A stretch of 64,000 nucleotides of DNA, taken from Haloprofundus salinisoli (GTDB lineage: Archaea > Halobacteriota > Halobacteria > Halobacteriales > Haloferacaceae). The notes beneath the pieces were generated by a model. That model made no database searches, was not told the origin of the DNA, and worked only from the letters and a program-made list of their open reading frames with translations. Below are positions 32,519-41,854 of this stretch, in pieces; within the stretch, counting starts at the first letter, position 1, and each line of letters opens with the position of its first letter. The translations under genes and the position numbers were made by a program. Where the stretch lies: contig NZ_CP083663.1 in the NCBI RefSeq assembly GCF_020097815.1, forward strand, positions 1-64,000, written 5' to 3'.

Positions 32519-33211
32519 ATGGCACACGAGAGCTCGCCGACGGAGACGGAGCTACAGGATATCCACGAGACCACCCGCAAGACGCGTCAACACGACAGAT
32601 ACAACTCGAAGCTCCGGGAGGCGTTCGGTTCGTCGCCGTTCATCCTCACGAAGTTCGATAAGTTCATGAACTGGGTCCGGGGGTCGTCGATGTTCATGCT
32701 GCAGTTCGGTATCGCCTGCTGCAGCATCGAGATGATGCACACGTACGCAATCAAACACGACCTCGATCGCTTCGGCGCGGGCGTCCCGCGTGCCTCGCCG
32801 CGGCAAGCCGACGTTATCATCGTCCCTGGGACCATCGTCTCGAAGTTCGCCCCGCGGATGAAGCGCGTCTACGACCAGATGCCCGAGCCGAAGTTCGTCG
32901 TCGGCATGGGCAACTGTACCGCCTCCGGAGGTCCGTTTCAGGAGGGGTACAACGTCATCAAGGGCGCAGAGGAGGTCATCCCCGTCGACATCCAGATTCC
33001 CGGCTGTCCGCCGCGCCCCGAGGCGCTCATCTACGGCGTCGCCAAACTCCAAGAGCGCATCGCCAACGGCGAGTCCGCGCCCGTCGTCGTCAAGCCGTAC
33101 GAACTCGAACGGTTCGGCGACCTCGAACGCGACGAGGTCGTCGACCAACTCGCCGAGGAGATAGACACCGACGACCTCGTCATGCGCTATAACTGGGCCG
33201 ATTCGCCGTGA
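32519..33211 (+). CDS. nuoB: NADH-quinone oxidoreductase subunit B
   Basis: A 230-aa NuoB/PSST homologue, which holds iron-sulfur cluster N2 next to the quinone site. The cluster ligands are all present: Cys 67 and Cys 68 in GIACCSIEM, Cys 133 in GNCTASGG and Cys 163 in PGCPPRPE. A 40-residue acidic N-terminal tail is as in other haloarchaea. Its stop overlaps the GTG start of a cytochrome oxidase gene by 4 bp rather than being followed by nuoCD, and no nuoA or other complex I gene lies nearby. Confidence 0.94.
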   Translation: MAHESSPTETELQDIHETTRKTRQHDRYNSKLREAFGSSPFILTKFDKFMNWVRGSSMFMLQFGIACCSIEMMHTYAIKHDLDRFGAGVPRASPRQADVIIVPGTIVSKFAPRMKRVYDQMPEPKFVVGMGNCTASGGPFQEGYNVIKGAEEVIPVDIQIPGCPPRPEALIYGVAKLQERIANGESAPVVVKPYELERFGDLERDEVVDQLAEEIDTDDLVMRYNWADSP

Positions 33212-35007
33212 CTGCCGACCCGTCCGTCGCCGTCCCGGCCCAACTCGGCGTCAGCGCGCAGTTGGTCCTGACGGTGCTGATGGGGCTGTTCCTCCTCGGC
33301 GTCGCCCTCTGGCTGACGCGCGTCGAAAGCTGGCGGCACACCGTTCCGCTCGGCGTCGGCGGCACTGCCGTCGAGCGGGAGGAGTCCGTCAGTGAGGAGA
33401 AACCGGGCGGACTGGTGCGGTGGCTGACGACGGTCGACCACAAGGACATCGGCATCCTCTATGGCGTGTTCTCGACGGTCGCGCTGTTCTTCGCGGGGAC
33501 GGCGGTGATGCTCATGCGGGCGGAGCTTTTCACCCCGGACGAGACGCTCCTCCAGCCCGCGCTCTACAACGGACTGCTGACGAGCCACGGACTCACGATG
33601 CTGTTTCTCGTCGCGACGCCCGGCATCGCGGCGTTCGCGAACTACTTCATCCCGCTGGTCATCGGCGCGGACGACATGGCGTTCCCGCGTATCAACGCCA
33701 TCGCCTTCTGGCTGCTGCCGCCGTCGGCGCTGTTCATCTGGAGCGGCGTGTTGCTCGTCCCCTTCGGATTCGACCCGGCGCAGACGGGGTGGACGCTCTA
33801 TCCTCCGCTCTCTATCACCGAGTCGGCGATGAGCATCAACCTGCTACTGTTGGGACTTCACCTCTCGGGGGTTTCCACGACGATGGGCGCGATCAACTTC
33901 ATCGCGACCATCTTCACCGAACGCGCCGAGGAGGTGACGTGGGCGAACCTCGACATCTTCTCGTGGACCGTCCTCACGCAGTCGGGGCTCATCCTCTTCG
34001 CATTTCCCGTGCTCGGGAGCGCGTTGTTGATGCTGCTGTTCGACCGGAACTTCGGCACGACGTTCTTCGCGGGCGAGGGCGGCGGCCCCATCCTCTGGCA
34101 GCACCTCTTTTGGTTCTTCGGTCACCCCGAGGTGTACATCATCGTCCTGCCGCCGATGGGTATCGTTAGCTACGTCCTCCCGCGCTTCGCGGGTCGCCGG
34201 CTGTTCGGCTTCAAGTTCGTCGTCTACTCGACGCTGGCGATCGGCGTGCTCTCGTTCGGCGTCTGGGCGCACCACATGTTCGCGACCGGAATGGACCCGC
34301 GACTGCGCTCCTCGTTCATGGCGGTTTCGCTCGCTATCGCCATCCCTAGCGCGGTCAAGACGTTCAACTGGATCACGACGATGTGGAACGGCAACCTGCG
34401 GTTGACGACGCCGATGCTGTTCTGCATTGGCTTCGTCTCGAACTTCATCATCGGCGGCGTGACGGGCGTCTTCCTCGCCTCCATCCCCGTCGACCTCGTA
34501 CTGCACGACACCCACTACGTCGTCGGCCACTTCCACTACATCGTCGCGGGCGCGATTCTCTTCGCGTTAATGGCCGGGACCTACTACTGGTTCCCGCTCG
34601 TCACGGGGCGGATGTACCAGCGTCGACTCGGTAAGTGGCACTTCTGGCTGTCGATGGTCGGGGTCAACGTGACGTTCTTCGCACTCATCCTCCTCGGCTA
34701 CGGCGGCATGCCGCGCCGCTACGCGACCTATCTCCCGCAGTTCGCCACGCTCAATCAGGCGGCGACGTTGGGGGCGTTTCTGCTCGGATTCGGCCAGCTA
34801 ATCTGGCTGTGGAACATGGTGCAGTCGGCCTACGAAGGGGCGCACGCGGGCGACGACCCGTGGGACATCGAGAATCAAGGCCTCTTCACGAAGGAGTGGC
34901 ACTGGCGGCGCGAGCGCAGGCGCTCGACCATCGCGGACGGCGGTGAGGGAGCGACCGACACCGACGACGTCGGGCGACCCGAGCGGTCGGAAACCCGCGG
35001 CGACTGA
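33208..35007 (+). CDS. Cytochrome c oxidase subunit I (heme-copper oxidase, type A)
   Basis: A 599-aa heme-copper oxidase subunit I. His 127 (TSHGLTM) and His 443 ligate the low-spin heme. His 306 and Tyr 310 of GHPEVY with His 355/His 356 form CuB and the His-Tyr cross-link. His 441 binds the active heme. Asp 156 (GADDMAF), Glu 308 and Lys 384 are the D- and K-channel residues, so it should pump protons. An extra N-terminal helix of about 25 residues precedes the usual VDHKDIG start. GTG at 33208 overlaps nuoB (GTGA). No subunit II or III gene is nearby. Confidence 0.93.
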   Translation: MTADPSVAVPAQLGVSAQLVLTVLMGLFLLGVALWLTRVESWRHTVPLGVGGTAVEREESVSEEKPGGLVRWLTTVDHKDIGILYGVFSTVALFFAGTAVMLMRAELFTPDETLLQPALYNGLLTSHGLTMLFLVATPGIAAFANYFIPLVIGADDMAFPRINAIAFWLLPPSALFIWSGVLLVPFGFDPAQTGWTLYPPLSITESAMSINLLLLGLHLSGVSTTMGAINFIATIFTERAEEVTWANLDIFSWTVLTQSGLILFAFPVLGSALLMLLFDRNFGTTFFAGEGGGPILWQHLFWFFGHPEVYIIVLPPMGIVSYVLPRFAGRRLFGFKFVVYSTLAIGVLSFGVWAHHMFATGMDPRLRSSFMAVSLAIAIPSAVKTFNWITTMWNGNLRLTTPMLFCIGFVSNFIIGGVTGVFLASIPVDLVLHDTHYVVGHFHYIVAGAILFALMAGTYYWFPLVTGRMYQRRLGKWHFWLSMVGVNVTFFALILLGYGGMPRRYATYLPQFATLNQAATLGAFLLGFGQLIWLWNMVQSAYEGAHAGDDPWDIENQGLFTKEWHWRRERRRSTIADGGEGATDTDDVGRPERSETRGD

Positions 35008-35289
35008 GAGGCGGGCCCACCGAGAGACAGGTCGACAGAGTCGTCGGGCGAGGGTGACCTCGATGCGCGTCGAACGCGGCCGACCGGTACCTTTCGGAGA
35101 CTATCCTGTCAAATGGAAACAATTCTTATAGACGGTCGTTACGAACTCCGACGTAGGATTACGACGACCCGTCGAGCGTCCCGTCGCTCTCACAGGGCGG
35201 CGTAGATGAGTCGTCGACCACCGGGGCAACCTAATGACAGCAACCTATTCGACGACCGACCGAACCAGTAGAGCGCGAGGCGGTACGCG
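35008..35289. other. Spacer between cox1 and nuoCD
   Basis: 282 bp with no gene. An AT-rich patch CAATTCTTATA at about 35121-35131 could be a promoter element, which would give nuoCD its own transcript with a leader of about 130 nt. Confidence 0.45.
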
Positions 35290-36972
35290 ATGAGCCTCGA
35301 AGAGTCCGGGCCGGAGGAGACGACCCCCGCCGTCGAGCAGACGCGGGAGGAAGCGCTCGCCGACCTGCTCGGCGACCTGGTCGTCGGTCGCGACGACCAC
35401 AAGAACGCTCCGGCGTTCGTCATCCGAGCGGACAAAGTACAGGAGACGCTCTCGCTCTTGAAGAACGAGGCGGGGTTCGACCATCTCTCGCTCCTGTCGG
35501 CGCAGGAGTACGTCGACCGGTACGAGTCGATATACCACATGAAGAGGTACGCCGACCCGACCGACGAGGTCAGCATCGTCGTACCCACGCCCAAGGACAA
35601 TCCCGTCAGCCAATCCGCCGAGCCAGTGTTCCGGACGGCGGACTGGCACGAGCGCGAGTCGTACGACCTCGTCGGCATCGAGTACGAGGGCCACCCCGAC
35701 CTCCGTCGCATCTATCTACCGGAGACGTGGCAGGGCCACCCGCTGTCGCTTAACTACGACCAGGACCGGCCTCAGATCGTCACGCTGCGCGAGAACATGA
35801 ACCCGCTCCAGGAGGACCGCCGAATCCCCGGCGAGGACGACCAAGACACCGACACGATGCTGCTCAACATCGGGCCGCATCACCCGGCCACCCACGGGGT
35901 GCTCCACCTCAACTGCATCCTCGACGGCGAGCAGGTCGCACACGTCGACCCCGACATCGGCTACCTGCACCGCTGCGAGGAGCAGATGTGTCAGAACGGC
36001 ACCTACCGCTACCAGATAATCCCGTACGCGGACCGCTGGGACTACACGGCGAACATCCCGAACGAGTGGGCCGTCGCGCGGGCCATCGAGCACCTCGCAG
36101 ACATCGACGTGCCCGAGTACGCGGACATCCTCCGGACGATGTCGGTCGAACTCGGGCGGATGCTCGGCCACTTCCTCGCCGTCGGGACGTTCGCGCTCGA
36201 CGTCTACGGCGACTTCACGGCCATCTTCATGTACGCCGTCCGCGACCGCGAGAAGGTCCAGAACATCATGGAGGACCTCACGGGCCAGCGGATGATGTTC
36301 TACTATTTCCGTCTCGGCGGCGTGGTCTGGGACCTCCCCGAACCCCGAGACGAGTTCTTCGAGAAAGTCAGAGATTTCCTCGAAGAGCTGCCGCCGACGC
36401 TCGAAGAGTACCACGACCTCATCACCGGTAACGAGATCCTCCAGTCGCGGACCGTCGACGTCGGCGTCCTCCCGCCGGAGGTCGCGAAAGACTACGGCGT
36501 CACCGGTCCCGTCGCCCGCGCCTCGGGTATCGACTACGACCTTCGACGCGACGACCCCTACGGCTACTATCCGGAACTGGATTGGAACGTCTGCGTCGAG
36601 GACGGCTGCGACAACTACGCGCGGATGCTCGTCCGACTGCGCGAGGTCGAGGAGTCGGCGAAGATCGTCGGGCAGTGCATCGACATCCTCGAAGACTGGC
36701 CCGAAGACGAGCGGAACATCCAGTCGAACGTACCGCGGACGCTGCGCCCGGAGGACGGCACCGAGACGTACAAAGCGGTCGAGGCGGCGAAGGGCGAGAT
36801 GGGCATCTACATCCGCGCCGACGGCACCGACTCGCCCGCGCGATTCAAGATTCGCAGCCCCTGCTTCAACAACCTCCACTCGCTGCCGGAGATGGCCAAC
36901 GGCGAGTACGTTCCCGACCTCATCGCGGCGCTCGGCAGTCTCGACATCGTCCTCGGGTCGGTCGACCGCTAA
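35290..36972 (+). CDS. nuoCD: Fused NADH-quinone oxidoreductase subunits C and D
   Basis: A 560-aa fusion. Residues about 20-170 are NuoC (30-kDa) with HLSLLSAQEYVDRYESIYHM and YDLVGIEYEGHPDLRRIYLP. From about residue 190 it is NuoD (49-kDa), marked by IGPHHPATHGVLHL, DPDIGYLHRCEEQM and LGRMLGHFLAVGTFALD, and ends SLPEMANGEYVPDLIAALGS as in quinone-site subunits. The fusion is normal for haloarchaea. With NuoB it forms the quinone-reducing core of complex I. The genes for membrane subunits H, J-N, and for I, are absent from this neighbourhood. Confidence 0.94.
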   Translation: MSLEESGPEETTPAVEQTREEALADLLGDLVVGRDDHKNAPAFVIRADKVQETLSLLKNEAGFDHLSLLSAQEYVDRYESIYHMKRYADPTDEVSIVVPTPKDNPVSQSAEPVFRTADWHERESYDLVGIEYEGHPDLRRIYLPETWQGHPLSLNYDQDRPQIVTLRENMNPLQEDRRIPGEDDQDTDTMLLNIGPHHPATHGVLHLNCILDGEQVAHVDPDIGYLHRCEEQMCQNGTYRYQIIPYADRWDYTANIPNEWAVARAIEHLADIDVPEYADILRTMSVELGRMLGHFLAVGTFALDVYGDFTAIFMYAVRDREKVQNIMEDLTGQRMMFYYFRLGGVVWDLPEPRDEFFEKVRDFLEELPPTLEEYHDLITGNEILQSRTVDVGVLPPEVAKDYGVTGPVARASGIDYDLRRDDPYGYYPELDWNVCVEDGCDNYARMLVRLREVEESAKIVGQCIDILEDWPEDERNIQSNVPRTLRPEDGTETYKAVEAAKGEMGIYIRADGTDSPARFKIRSPCFNNLHSLPEMANGEYVPDLIAALGSLDIVLGSVDR

Positions 36973-36998
36973 AGAGAGCCGCGGCGAAGTCGGGGCGT

Positions 36999-37913
36999 TC
37001 AGTCGTCGGTGCTGGCCATGATTCGGTCCAGCCCTTCGATGTCGAGAGAGCCCGTGAGGTTGCGGTTCGGGAACGGGATGTTGATTCCCTCGGCGTCGAA
37101 CCGCTGTTTGACTGCCGTGACGTACTCGCCGCGCGTCTTCACGAAGTCCGAGCGACTCGGCTGTGAGATCCAGATGCGCGATTTGAGCACGACTGCGGAG
37201 TCGCCGAGTTCCGTCAGCCGTACCGACGGTTCGGGGTCGGCGAGGATGTCGTTGCGTTTCTCGGCTTCTTCGAGGATGATGTTCGTCGCTTTCTCGACGT
37301 CGTCATCGTAACCGATGCCGAACGGCACCTGCAGGCGGAGTTTGCTCTTCGCGACGGGGTTTTTGATGACGCCGTCGGTGAGGTGCGAGTTCGGCACCGT
37401 CAGCAGTTCGTTGTCGAACGTTCGGACGCGCGTGACGCGGAAACTGATGTCCTCGACGATGCCGGAGTTGCCGTCCCACTCGATCCAGTCGCCGATGCGG
37501 AACGGTTTGTCGGTGAAGATGAACACGCCCGCGACGAAGTTGGCGATGACGTCCTGCATCGCGAAACCGATGGCGAGCGTCGCCGCCGCACCGATCGTCG
37601 CCAGCGCGGTGAGGATGTTCCCGAACCCGGCGGCCGCGAATGCGACGCCGACGGCGACGAAGAGTATGACGACGCCGAGCAGTTTCCGCAGCGGTTTCTG
37701 GGCGTGCGCCTCCAGGCCTCGATTGTCGAGAAGTCGACCGGTGACCGGCAGGAGGAGCAATCGACCGACGAGGAACACTGCGACGAAGACGACGAGGAAG
37801 GTGGTCGCGGAATCGACGGCGTTGGCGTATGTAACGCTCTCCTCGAGACCGAACGTGTTGACGAGGAACCTCGCGAGAGGTCCTCTCGGCTCCGTCTGCA
37901 GCAGGAGGCTCAT
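36999..37913 (-). CDS. MscS-type mechanosensitive channel
   Basis: A 304-aa small-conductance channel. Three or more N-terminal helices are followed by the pore helix region LTALATIGAAATLAIGFAMQ, rich in Gly and Ala. QDVIANFVAGVFIFTDKPFRIGD then enters the beta domain, with FRVTRVRTFDNELLTVPNSHL, the MscS signature. A C-terminal alpha-beta domain follows. It releases solutes on hypo-osmotic shock. Its ATG shares one base with the stop of the YhbY gene, so the two are coupled. Confidence 0.92.
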   Translation of the reverse strand: MSLLLQTEPRGPLARFLVNTFGLEESVTYANAVDSATTFLVVFVAVFLVGRLLLLPVTGRLLDNRGLEAHAQKPLRKLLGVVILFVAVGVAFAAAGFGNILTALATIGAAATLAIGFAMQDVIANFVAGVFIFTDKPFRIGDWIEWDGNSGIVEDISFRVTRVRTFDNELLTVPNSHLTDGVIKNPVAKSKLRLQVPFGIGYDDDVEKATNIILEEAEKRNDILADPEPSVRLTELGDSAVVLKSRIWISQPSRSDFVKTRGEYVTAVKQRFDAEGINIPFPNRNLTGSLDIEGLDRIMASTDD

Positions 37914-38158
37914 CAGTGGAAGACCGCCGTGTTACCGCGCGTCTCCACCAGTTCTGCGTTCACCGCCTCGGCGAGTTCGTCGGCGAGTTCTTCCGTCGAG
38001 CTACCGCCGCGGGCCGCCCGGAGGAACTTCACCTTCACCAGTTTTCGCTCGTCGAGTTGGTCGCGCAGCTCCTCTGTCACCGCGGCGATACCGCTCTTGC
38101 CGACCCAGACCGTCACGTCGAGGTCGTGGGCCTCTTTGCGTAACTCGTTGTCTACCAT
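37913..38158 (-). CDS. YhbY/CRS1-YhbY RNA-binding protein
   Basis: An 81-aa single CRM domain. LRKEAHDLDVTVWVGKSGIA holds the GxxG-type RNA loop, followed by LVKVKFLRAARGGSSTEELA and ELVETRGNTAVFH. Such proteins bind precursors of the large ribosomal subunit. It lies 86 bp downstream of the RNase P component 4 gene and overlaps mscS by one base, making an RNA-related unit with the channel gene at its end, an arrangement often seen in haloarchaea. Confidence 0.9.
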   Translation of the reverse strand: MVDNELRKEAHDLDVTVWVGKSGIAAVTEELRDQLDERKLVKVKFLRAARGGSSTEELADELAEAVNAELVETRGNTAVFH

Positions 38159-38244
38159 CTGTCCCGTCGTAGCGACGCGGGAGGTTTCAACCTTTAGTTA
38201 CCGACCGGCGTTACCGGTCGCTCGGAAGACGCCGAACAGTTCAC

Positions 38245-38526
38245 TCAGGTGCGGTACGGGTACCGGCCGATCTGGCCGCAGTCGCAGCGAATCACCACGT
38301 GTCCGTTTTGGAGCCGAACGCGGGCGTTGACGCCCGCAACGAGGTACGCGTCGCAGGTGTCGCAGGAGAAGCGTTTGAACTCGCGGGGGAGGCCGCAGCG
38401 GTTCCGCTCGGAGAGCCGGCGAGCGAGGCGGACGTACTCGCGGGAGCGGTCGAACTCGCGTTCCCTGGTCGCTTCGCGGGCGAGTTCGTGTAACCGCGCG
38501 ATGCGCTCCTCGGCGATGCTCGGCAT
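38245..38526 (-). CDS. rnp4: RNase P protein component 4 (Rpp21-like)
   Basis: A 93-aa protein. An N-terminal pair of helices (EERIARLHELAREATREREF, then SREYVRLARRLSERNRC) leads into a zinc ribbon with Cys 55 and Cys 58 (CDTC) and Cys 81 and Cys 83 (CDC). This is the archaeal Rpp21/Rnp4 plan; with Rnp1 it helps the RNA subunit mature tRNA 5' ends. The ATG at 38526 is chosen over one 19 codons upstream, because the extension is not conserved-looking. Confidence 0.87.
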   Translation of the reverse strand: MPSIAEERIARLHELAREATREREFDRSREYVRLARRLSERNRCGLPREFKRFSCDTCDAYLVAGVNARVRLQNGHVVIRCDCGQIGRYPYRT

Positions 38527-38803
38527 TCGTCCTGTACTGGGTCGGGGTTTTCTGATAGATGTTCCGAAGCGCTTCCGATTCACTTCGACTCGTTGTCTGG
38601 GAGGGAGAGTTTGACTGCACGACGTCGTTGAACGACTGTGGACACCTCGAAATCACCACCCGATGGTGGTCCGTCCGGCAACCGAAGGTCGGGCTTTCGA
38701 GGCGTTCTCCGGCGTGAAGAAGTTCCGAGCTATCCCCCTCGTCTATCATCGAACGGCCCAAAGCCGCCACACTAAAAGTCGTCCCCTGCGAACCGACAGA
38801 ATC

Positions 38804-39862
38804 GTGCGCGTCCTCAACTACCTCGAACTCGCCTCGCAACTCCACCGAAGCGGCATCGGGACCTCGACGGACCACCAGCGGGCCGCCCTCGAAGGGACCG
38901 ACGTCGAGGTGGTCACCTCGCCGTGGCGCGGCGGGTCGCCGACTCGCATCCCGCTCAGCGCGCTCCGCGGGCGCAACCCCGTCGTCGAGTTCGACGTCGC
39001 TCACTGTAACCTCATCGGGCCGGGGAGCCTCGCGGTCGCCCGGCACGCCAAACACTACGAGAAACCGCTCGTCCTCCACAGCCACGTCACGAGCGAGGAC
39101 TTCGCCGAGAGCTTCCGCGGGTCGAACCTCGCCGCGAAGCCCCTTCGACGATATCTCCGGTGGTTCTACTCGCAGGCGGACCTCGTGCTCTGTCCCAGCC
39201 AATACACGAAGGAACTCCTCGAATCGTACCCGGTCGACGCTCCCATCCGGTCGATATCGAACGGCGTCGACGTCGCGTCGCTCGACGGGTTCGAGGGGTT
39301 CCGCGAGGAGTACCGCGAGCGCTTCGACCTCGACGGCCTCGTCGTCTTCACCGTCGGCAACGTCTTCGAGCGCAAGGGACTGACGACGTTCTGTGAACTC
39401 GCCGAGGAGACCGAGTACGAGTTCGCGTGGTTCGGTCCCTACGACTCCGGGCCGCAGGCGTCGAAGGAAGTACGATACTGGACCGAGAACCCCCCGGAGA
39501 ACGTCACCTTCACCGGGTGGGTCGACGACAAGCGCGGCGCGTTCGGCGCGGGCGACGTCTACCTCTTCCCGACGAAAAACGAGAATCAGGGCATCGCCGT
39601 CCTCGAAGCGATGGCCTGCGGGAAGGCGGTCGTCCTCCGCGACATCCCCGTCTTCGAGGAGTTCTACGCCCACGGCCACGACTGCCTGAAGTGTTCGACG
39701 CGCGCGGAGTTCCGCCGCGCGCTCGACCTCTTGGCGCGCGACCCCGACCTCCGAGAGCGACTCGGCGAGAACGCGAGAGAGACCGCGGCCGAGCACAGCC
39801 TGGAGCGCGTCGGCGAGGAACTGGTCGAAGCGTACGAAGACGTCTCGGCCGGGCGGGTTTGA
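38804..39862 (+). CDS. Glycosyltransferase family 4 (GT-B)
   Basis: A 352-aa GT-B fold protein. From a GTG at 38804 it reads RVLNYLELASQLHRSGIGTS, which is the natural N-terminal glycosyltransferase strand; the upstream frame is not protein-like. SNGVDVASLDGFEGF and VFTVGNVFERKGLTTFCEL open the second domain, and NQGIAVLEAMACGKAVVLRD holds the EX7E-type donor-site Glu. It probably adds a sugar from a nucleotide donor to a lipid or glycan. It lies 73 bp before another GT4 gene, and the pair may act in one pathway. Confidence 0.87.
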   Translation: MRVLNYLELASQLHRSGIGTSTDHQRAALEGTDVEVVTSPWRGGSPTRIPLSALRGRNPVVEFDVAHCNLIGPGSLAVARHAKHYEKPLVLHSHVTSEDFAESFRGSNLAAKPLRRYLRWFYSQADLVLCPSQYTKELLESYPVDAPIRSISNGVDVASLDGFEGFREEYRERFDLDGLVVFTVGNVFERKGLTTFCELAEETEYEFAWFGPYDSGPQASKEVRYWTENPPENVTFTGWVDDKRGAFGAGDVYLFPTKNENQGIAVLEAMACGKAVVLRDIPVFEEFYAHGHDCLKCSTRAEFRRALDLLARDPDLRERLGENARETAAEHSLERVGEELVEAYEDVSAGRV

Positions 39863-39935
39863 GCGTCGCCGAAGCGGTCCCGACCGACGGTGAAAGTCAC
39901 AACGACTTAACCCCGAGTCTCCGAATCACGTGACA

Positions 39936-41048
39936 ATGCACTCGGTCGTCGCGTTCACCGACACCTACCTTCCCACGGTCAACGGCGTCACCTACACCGT
40001 CGAGTCGTGGCGCGACCGCTGGCGGGCCCGCGGCGGTCGGATGGACGTCGTCTATCCCGACTCGAACGACTACGACCCCGAAGACGGCGAGTACCCCATC
40101 CGCAGCCTCCCGTTTCCGTTCTACGATGGGTTCCGGTTCGGCCTGCCGCGCGTCCCACGGACGGTGCGCGACGTCGACATCGTCCACGCGCACACGCCGT
40201 TCGCGCTCGGTCTCGGCGGCCTCCGTCTCGCTCGTAGGGAAGACCTCCCGTTTGTCGTCTCCTATCACACGCCGAGCAGCGAGTACGCCTCGTACCTCAC
40301 CTCGCGCGAGCGGTTCGAATCGGGTATCGAACGCCTCTCGGAGTCGTACGAACGGTGGTTCCTCGGCCACGCGGCGGCCGTCGCCGTCCCGAGCGAAGCG
40401 ACCAAGCGCGACCTGCGGCGTCGTATCGGCGACGACGTACCCATCCGCGTCGTTCCAAACGGCGTCGACGTCGACCGGTTTCGTCCCGTCGACGCGACGG
40501 CGTTCCGCGAGCGCCACGGCCTCACAGATTCAGAAACGCTCGTCGGCTACACGGGTCGCCACGGTCACGAGAAACGTCTCAGCGACATCGTCGACGCCGT
40601 CGACGGACTCGACGCGACCGTCGTCTTCGGCGGCGACGGCCCCGCGCGCGAACACCTCGAAGCCAAAGCGCGAAAACGCGGCATCGACGCCCGGTTCCTC
40701 GGCTTTCTCGACCGGGAGGAACTCCCGGCCTTCTACAGTTCGCTCGACGCGTTTCTCTTCCCGAGTCCGGTCGAAACCCAGGGGCTGGTCGCGCTCGAAG
40801 CCAATGCCTGCGGGACGCCCGTCGTCGGCGTCGACTGCGGCGCGCTCTCGGACACTATCGAGGAGGGCGTCACCGGCTACCACTACGACCTCGGCGACAC
40901 CGCGGGCTTCCGGGCGGCTATCGAGCGGACGTTCGCCGAGGCCGACGAACTCAAACGACGGTGTCTCGACCGCCGGGAGTCGATGAGCGTCGAACACGCC
41001 GTCGACCGACTCGCAGAGATGTACGACGCGATCTCGGCGGAGGCGTAG
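39936..41048 (+). CDS. Glycosyltransferase family 4 (GT-B)
   Basis: A 370-aa GT4 protein of the kind related to alpha-mannosyl and sulfoquinovosyl transferases. SVVAFTDTYLPTVNGVTYTV is the standard acceptor-domain start, HAHTPFALGLGGLRLAR follows, and VVPNGVDVDRFRPVDATAF opens the donor domain. SPVETQGLVALEANACGTPV holds the two Glu of the EX7E motif. The ATG at 39936 is chosen over a GTG two codons upstream. It follows the other GT4 gene on the same strand, probably in one unit. Confidence 0.89.
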   Translation: MHSVVAFTDTYLPTVNGVTYTVESWRDRWRARGGRMDVVYPDSNDYDPEDGEYPIRSLPFPFYDGFRFGLPRVPRTVRDVDIVHAHTPFALGLGGLRLARREDLPFVVSYHTPSSEYASYLTSRERFESGIERLSESYERWFLGHAAAVAVPSEATKRDLRRRIGDDVPIRVVPNGVDVDRFRPVDATAFRERHGLTDSETLVGYTGRHGHEKRLSDIVDAVDGLDATVVFGGDGPAREHLEAKARKRGIDARFLGFLDREELPAFYSSLDAFLFPSPVETQGLVALEANACGTPVVGVDCGALSDTIEEGVTGYHYDLGDTAGFRAAIERTFAEADELKRRCLDRRESMSVEHAVDRLAEMYDAISAEA

Positions 41049-41069
41049 CGAGAAAAGTCGGCGGTCGAC

Positions 41070-41528
41070 TTACCGGTCTTCGAGCGCGTCGGCGATGCGC
41101 TGGAGCTGTCGGGTCTGGTCGCGGACTTCGTCGCGGAGCTGTCGGACCTCGCGGACGAGCGCCTCGTTGTCGTTGCGGCTCTCCTCGGGTCGGCCGCCGG
41201 GGCCGCCCGCGCCCGGTCCGCCGCCCATGCCGCCGGGACCGCCGCCGCCCATCATGCCGCTCATCATCTGCGCGAACGGGTTGCCGCCGCCCATGCCGCC
41301 GGGGCCACCGGGGCCGCCACCGCCGCCCATCATCTCGGCCATCGGGTCCTCGCCCTCCTCGCCGCGCTCCTCTCGCTCCTTCGCGCGCCGCTCTCGAATC
41401 TCCTCGACGCGCTCGCGGAACGATTTTTCTTCCCCCTCTCCGTCGCCGGAGTCGGCGTCGATGTTCTCCTCGGCTTCGACGTCTACGTCCTCGGACTCTG
41501 TCGGCTCGTCGGGTTCGTCTTCTGGCAT
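41070..41528 (-). CDS. Gly/Met-rich low-complexity protein
   Basis: A 152-aa protein in three parts. Residues 1-35 are an acidic tail. About 36-60 is a charged helix (SFRERVEEIRERRAKEREER). About 66-112 is a Gly-, Pro- and Met-rich run with MMGGGGGPGG-type repeats. The C-terminal 35 residues form a coiled coil (EALVREVRQLRDEVRDQTRQ). No family recognised. The start at 41528 is preferred to one 13 codons upstream. The coiled coil suggests self-association and the Gly/Met run a flexible or phase-separating linker; both are inference. Confidence 0.65.
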   Translation of the reverse strand: MPEDEPDEPTESEDVDVEAEENIDADSGDGEGEEKSFRERVEEIRERRAKEREERGEEGEDPMAEMMGGGGGPGGPGGMGGGNPFAQMMSGMMGGGGPGGMGGGPGAGGPGGRPEESRNDNEALVREVRQLRDEVRDQTRQLQRIADALEDR

Positions 41529-41854
41529 GGGTCGCCGTTCGCACGCCACGCCGAAAAGCGTTGGCACTCAGGCGACGGAGTGCCGGCGTCTGGCGATTTC
41601 GACGGACCAAGAGAAGCGCTCGGCTCGAGTACGCCCGCCGCGAGTAGACCCCCGACGCCCGCTCCGACTACCACCGCACGTTCACCCCACTCGGACACTT
41701 GACCGCTGCCGTACCGCGGAACCGTTGCCAAAGTCGGAGTCGTCACTCCCTCTCGAAGTGAGTTTGCGCAGTGAGATGGTAGATTTCACCACCCAACACC
41801 TCGGTGGGACGTACTCGAAGACCGTCCAATTCGCCTCTCGGGCTGGCTCACAAC

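Noticed and set aside
35008-35289. A lost gene between cox1 and nuoCD
   Set aside because: All six frames are broken by stops or lack protein character, and the segment has promoter-like AT patches instead.
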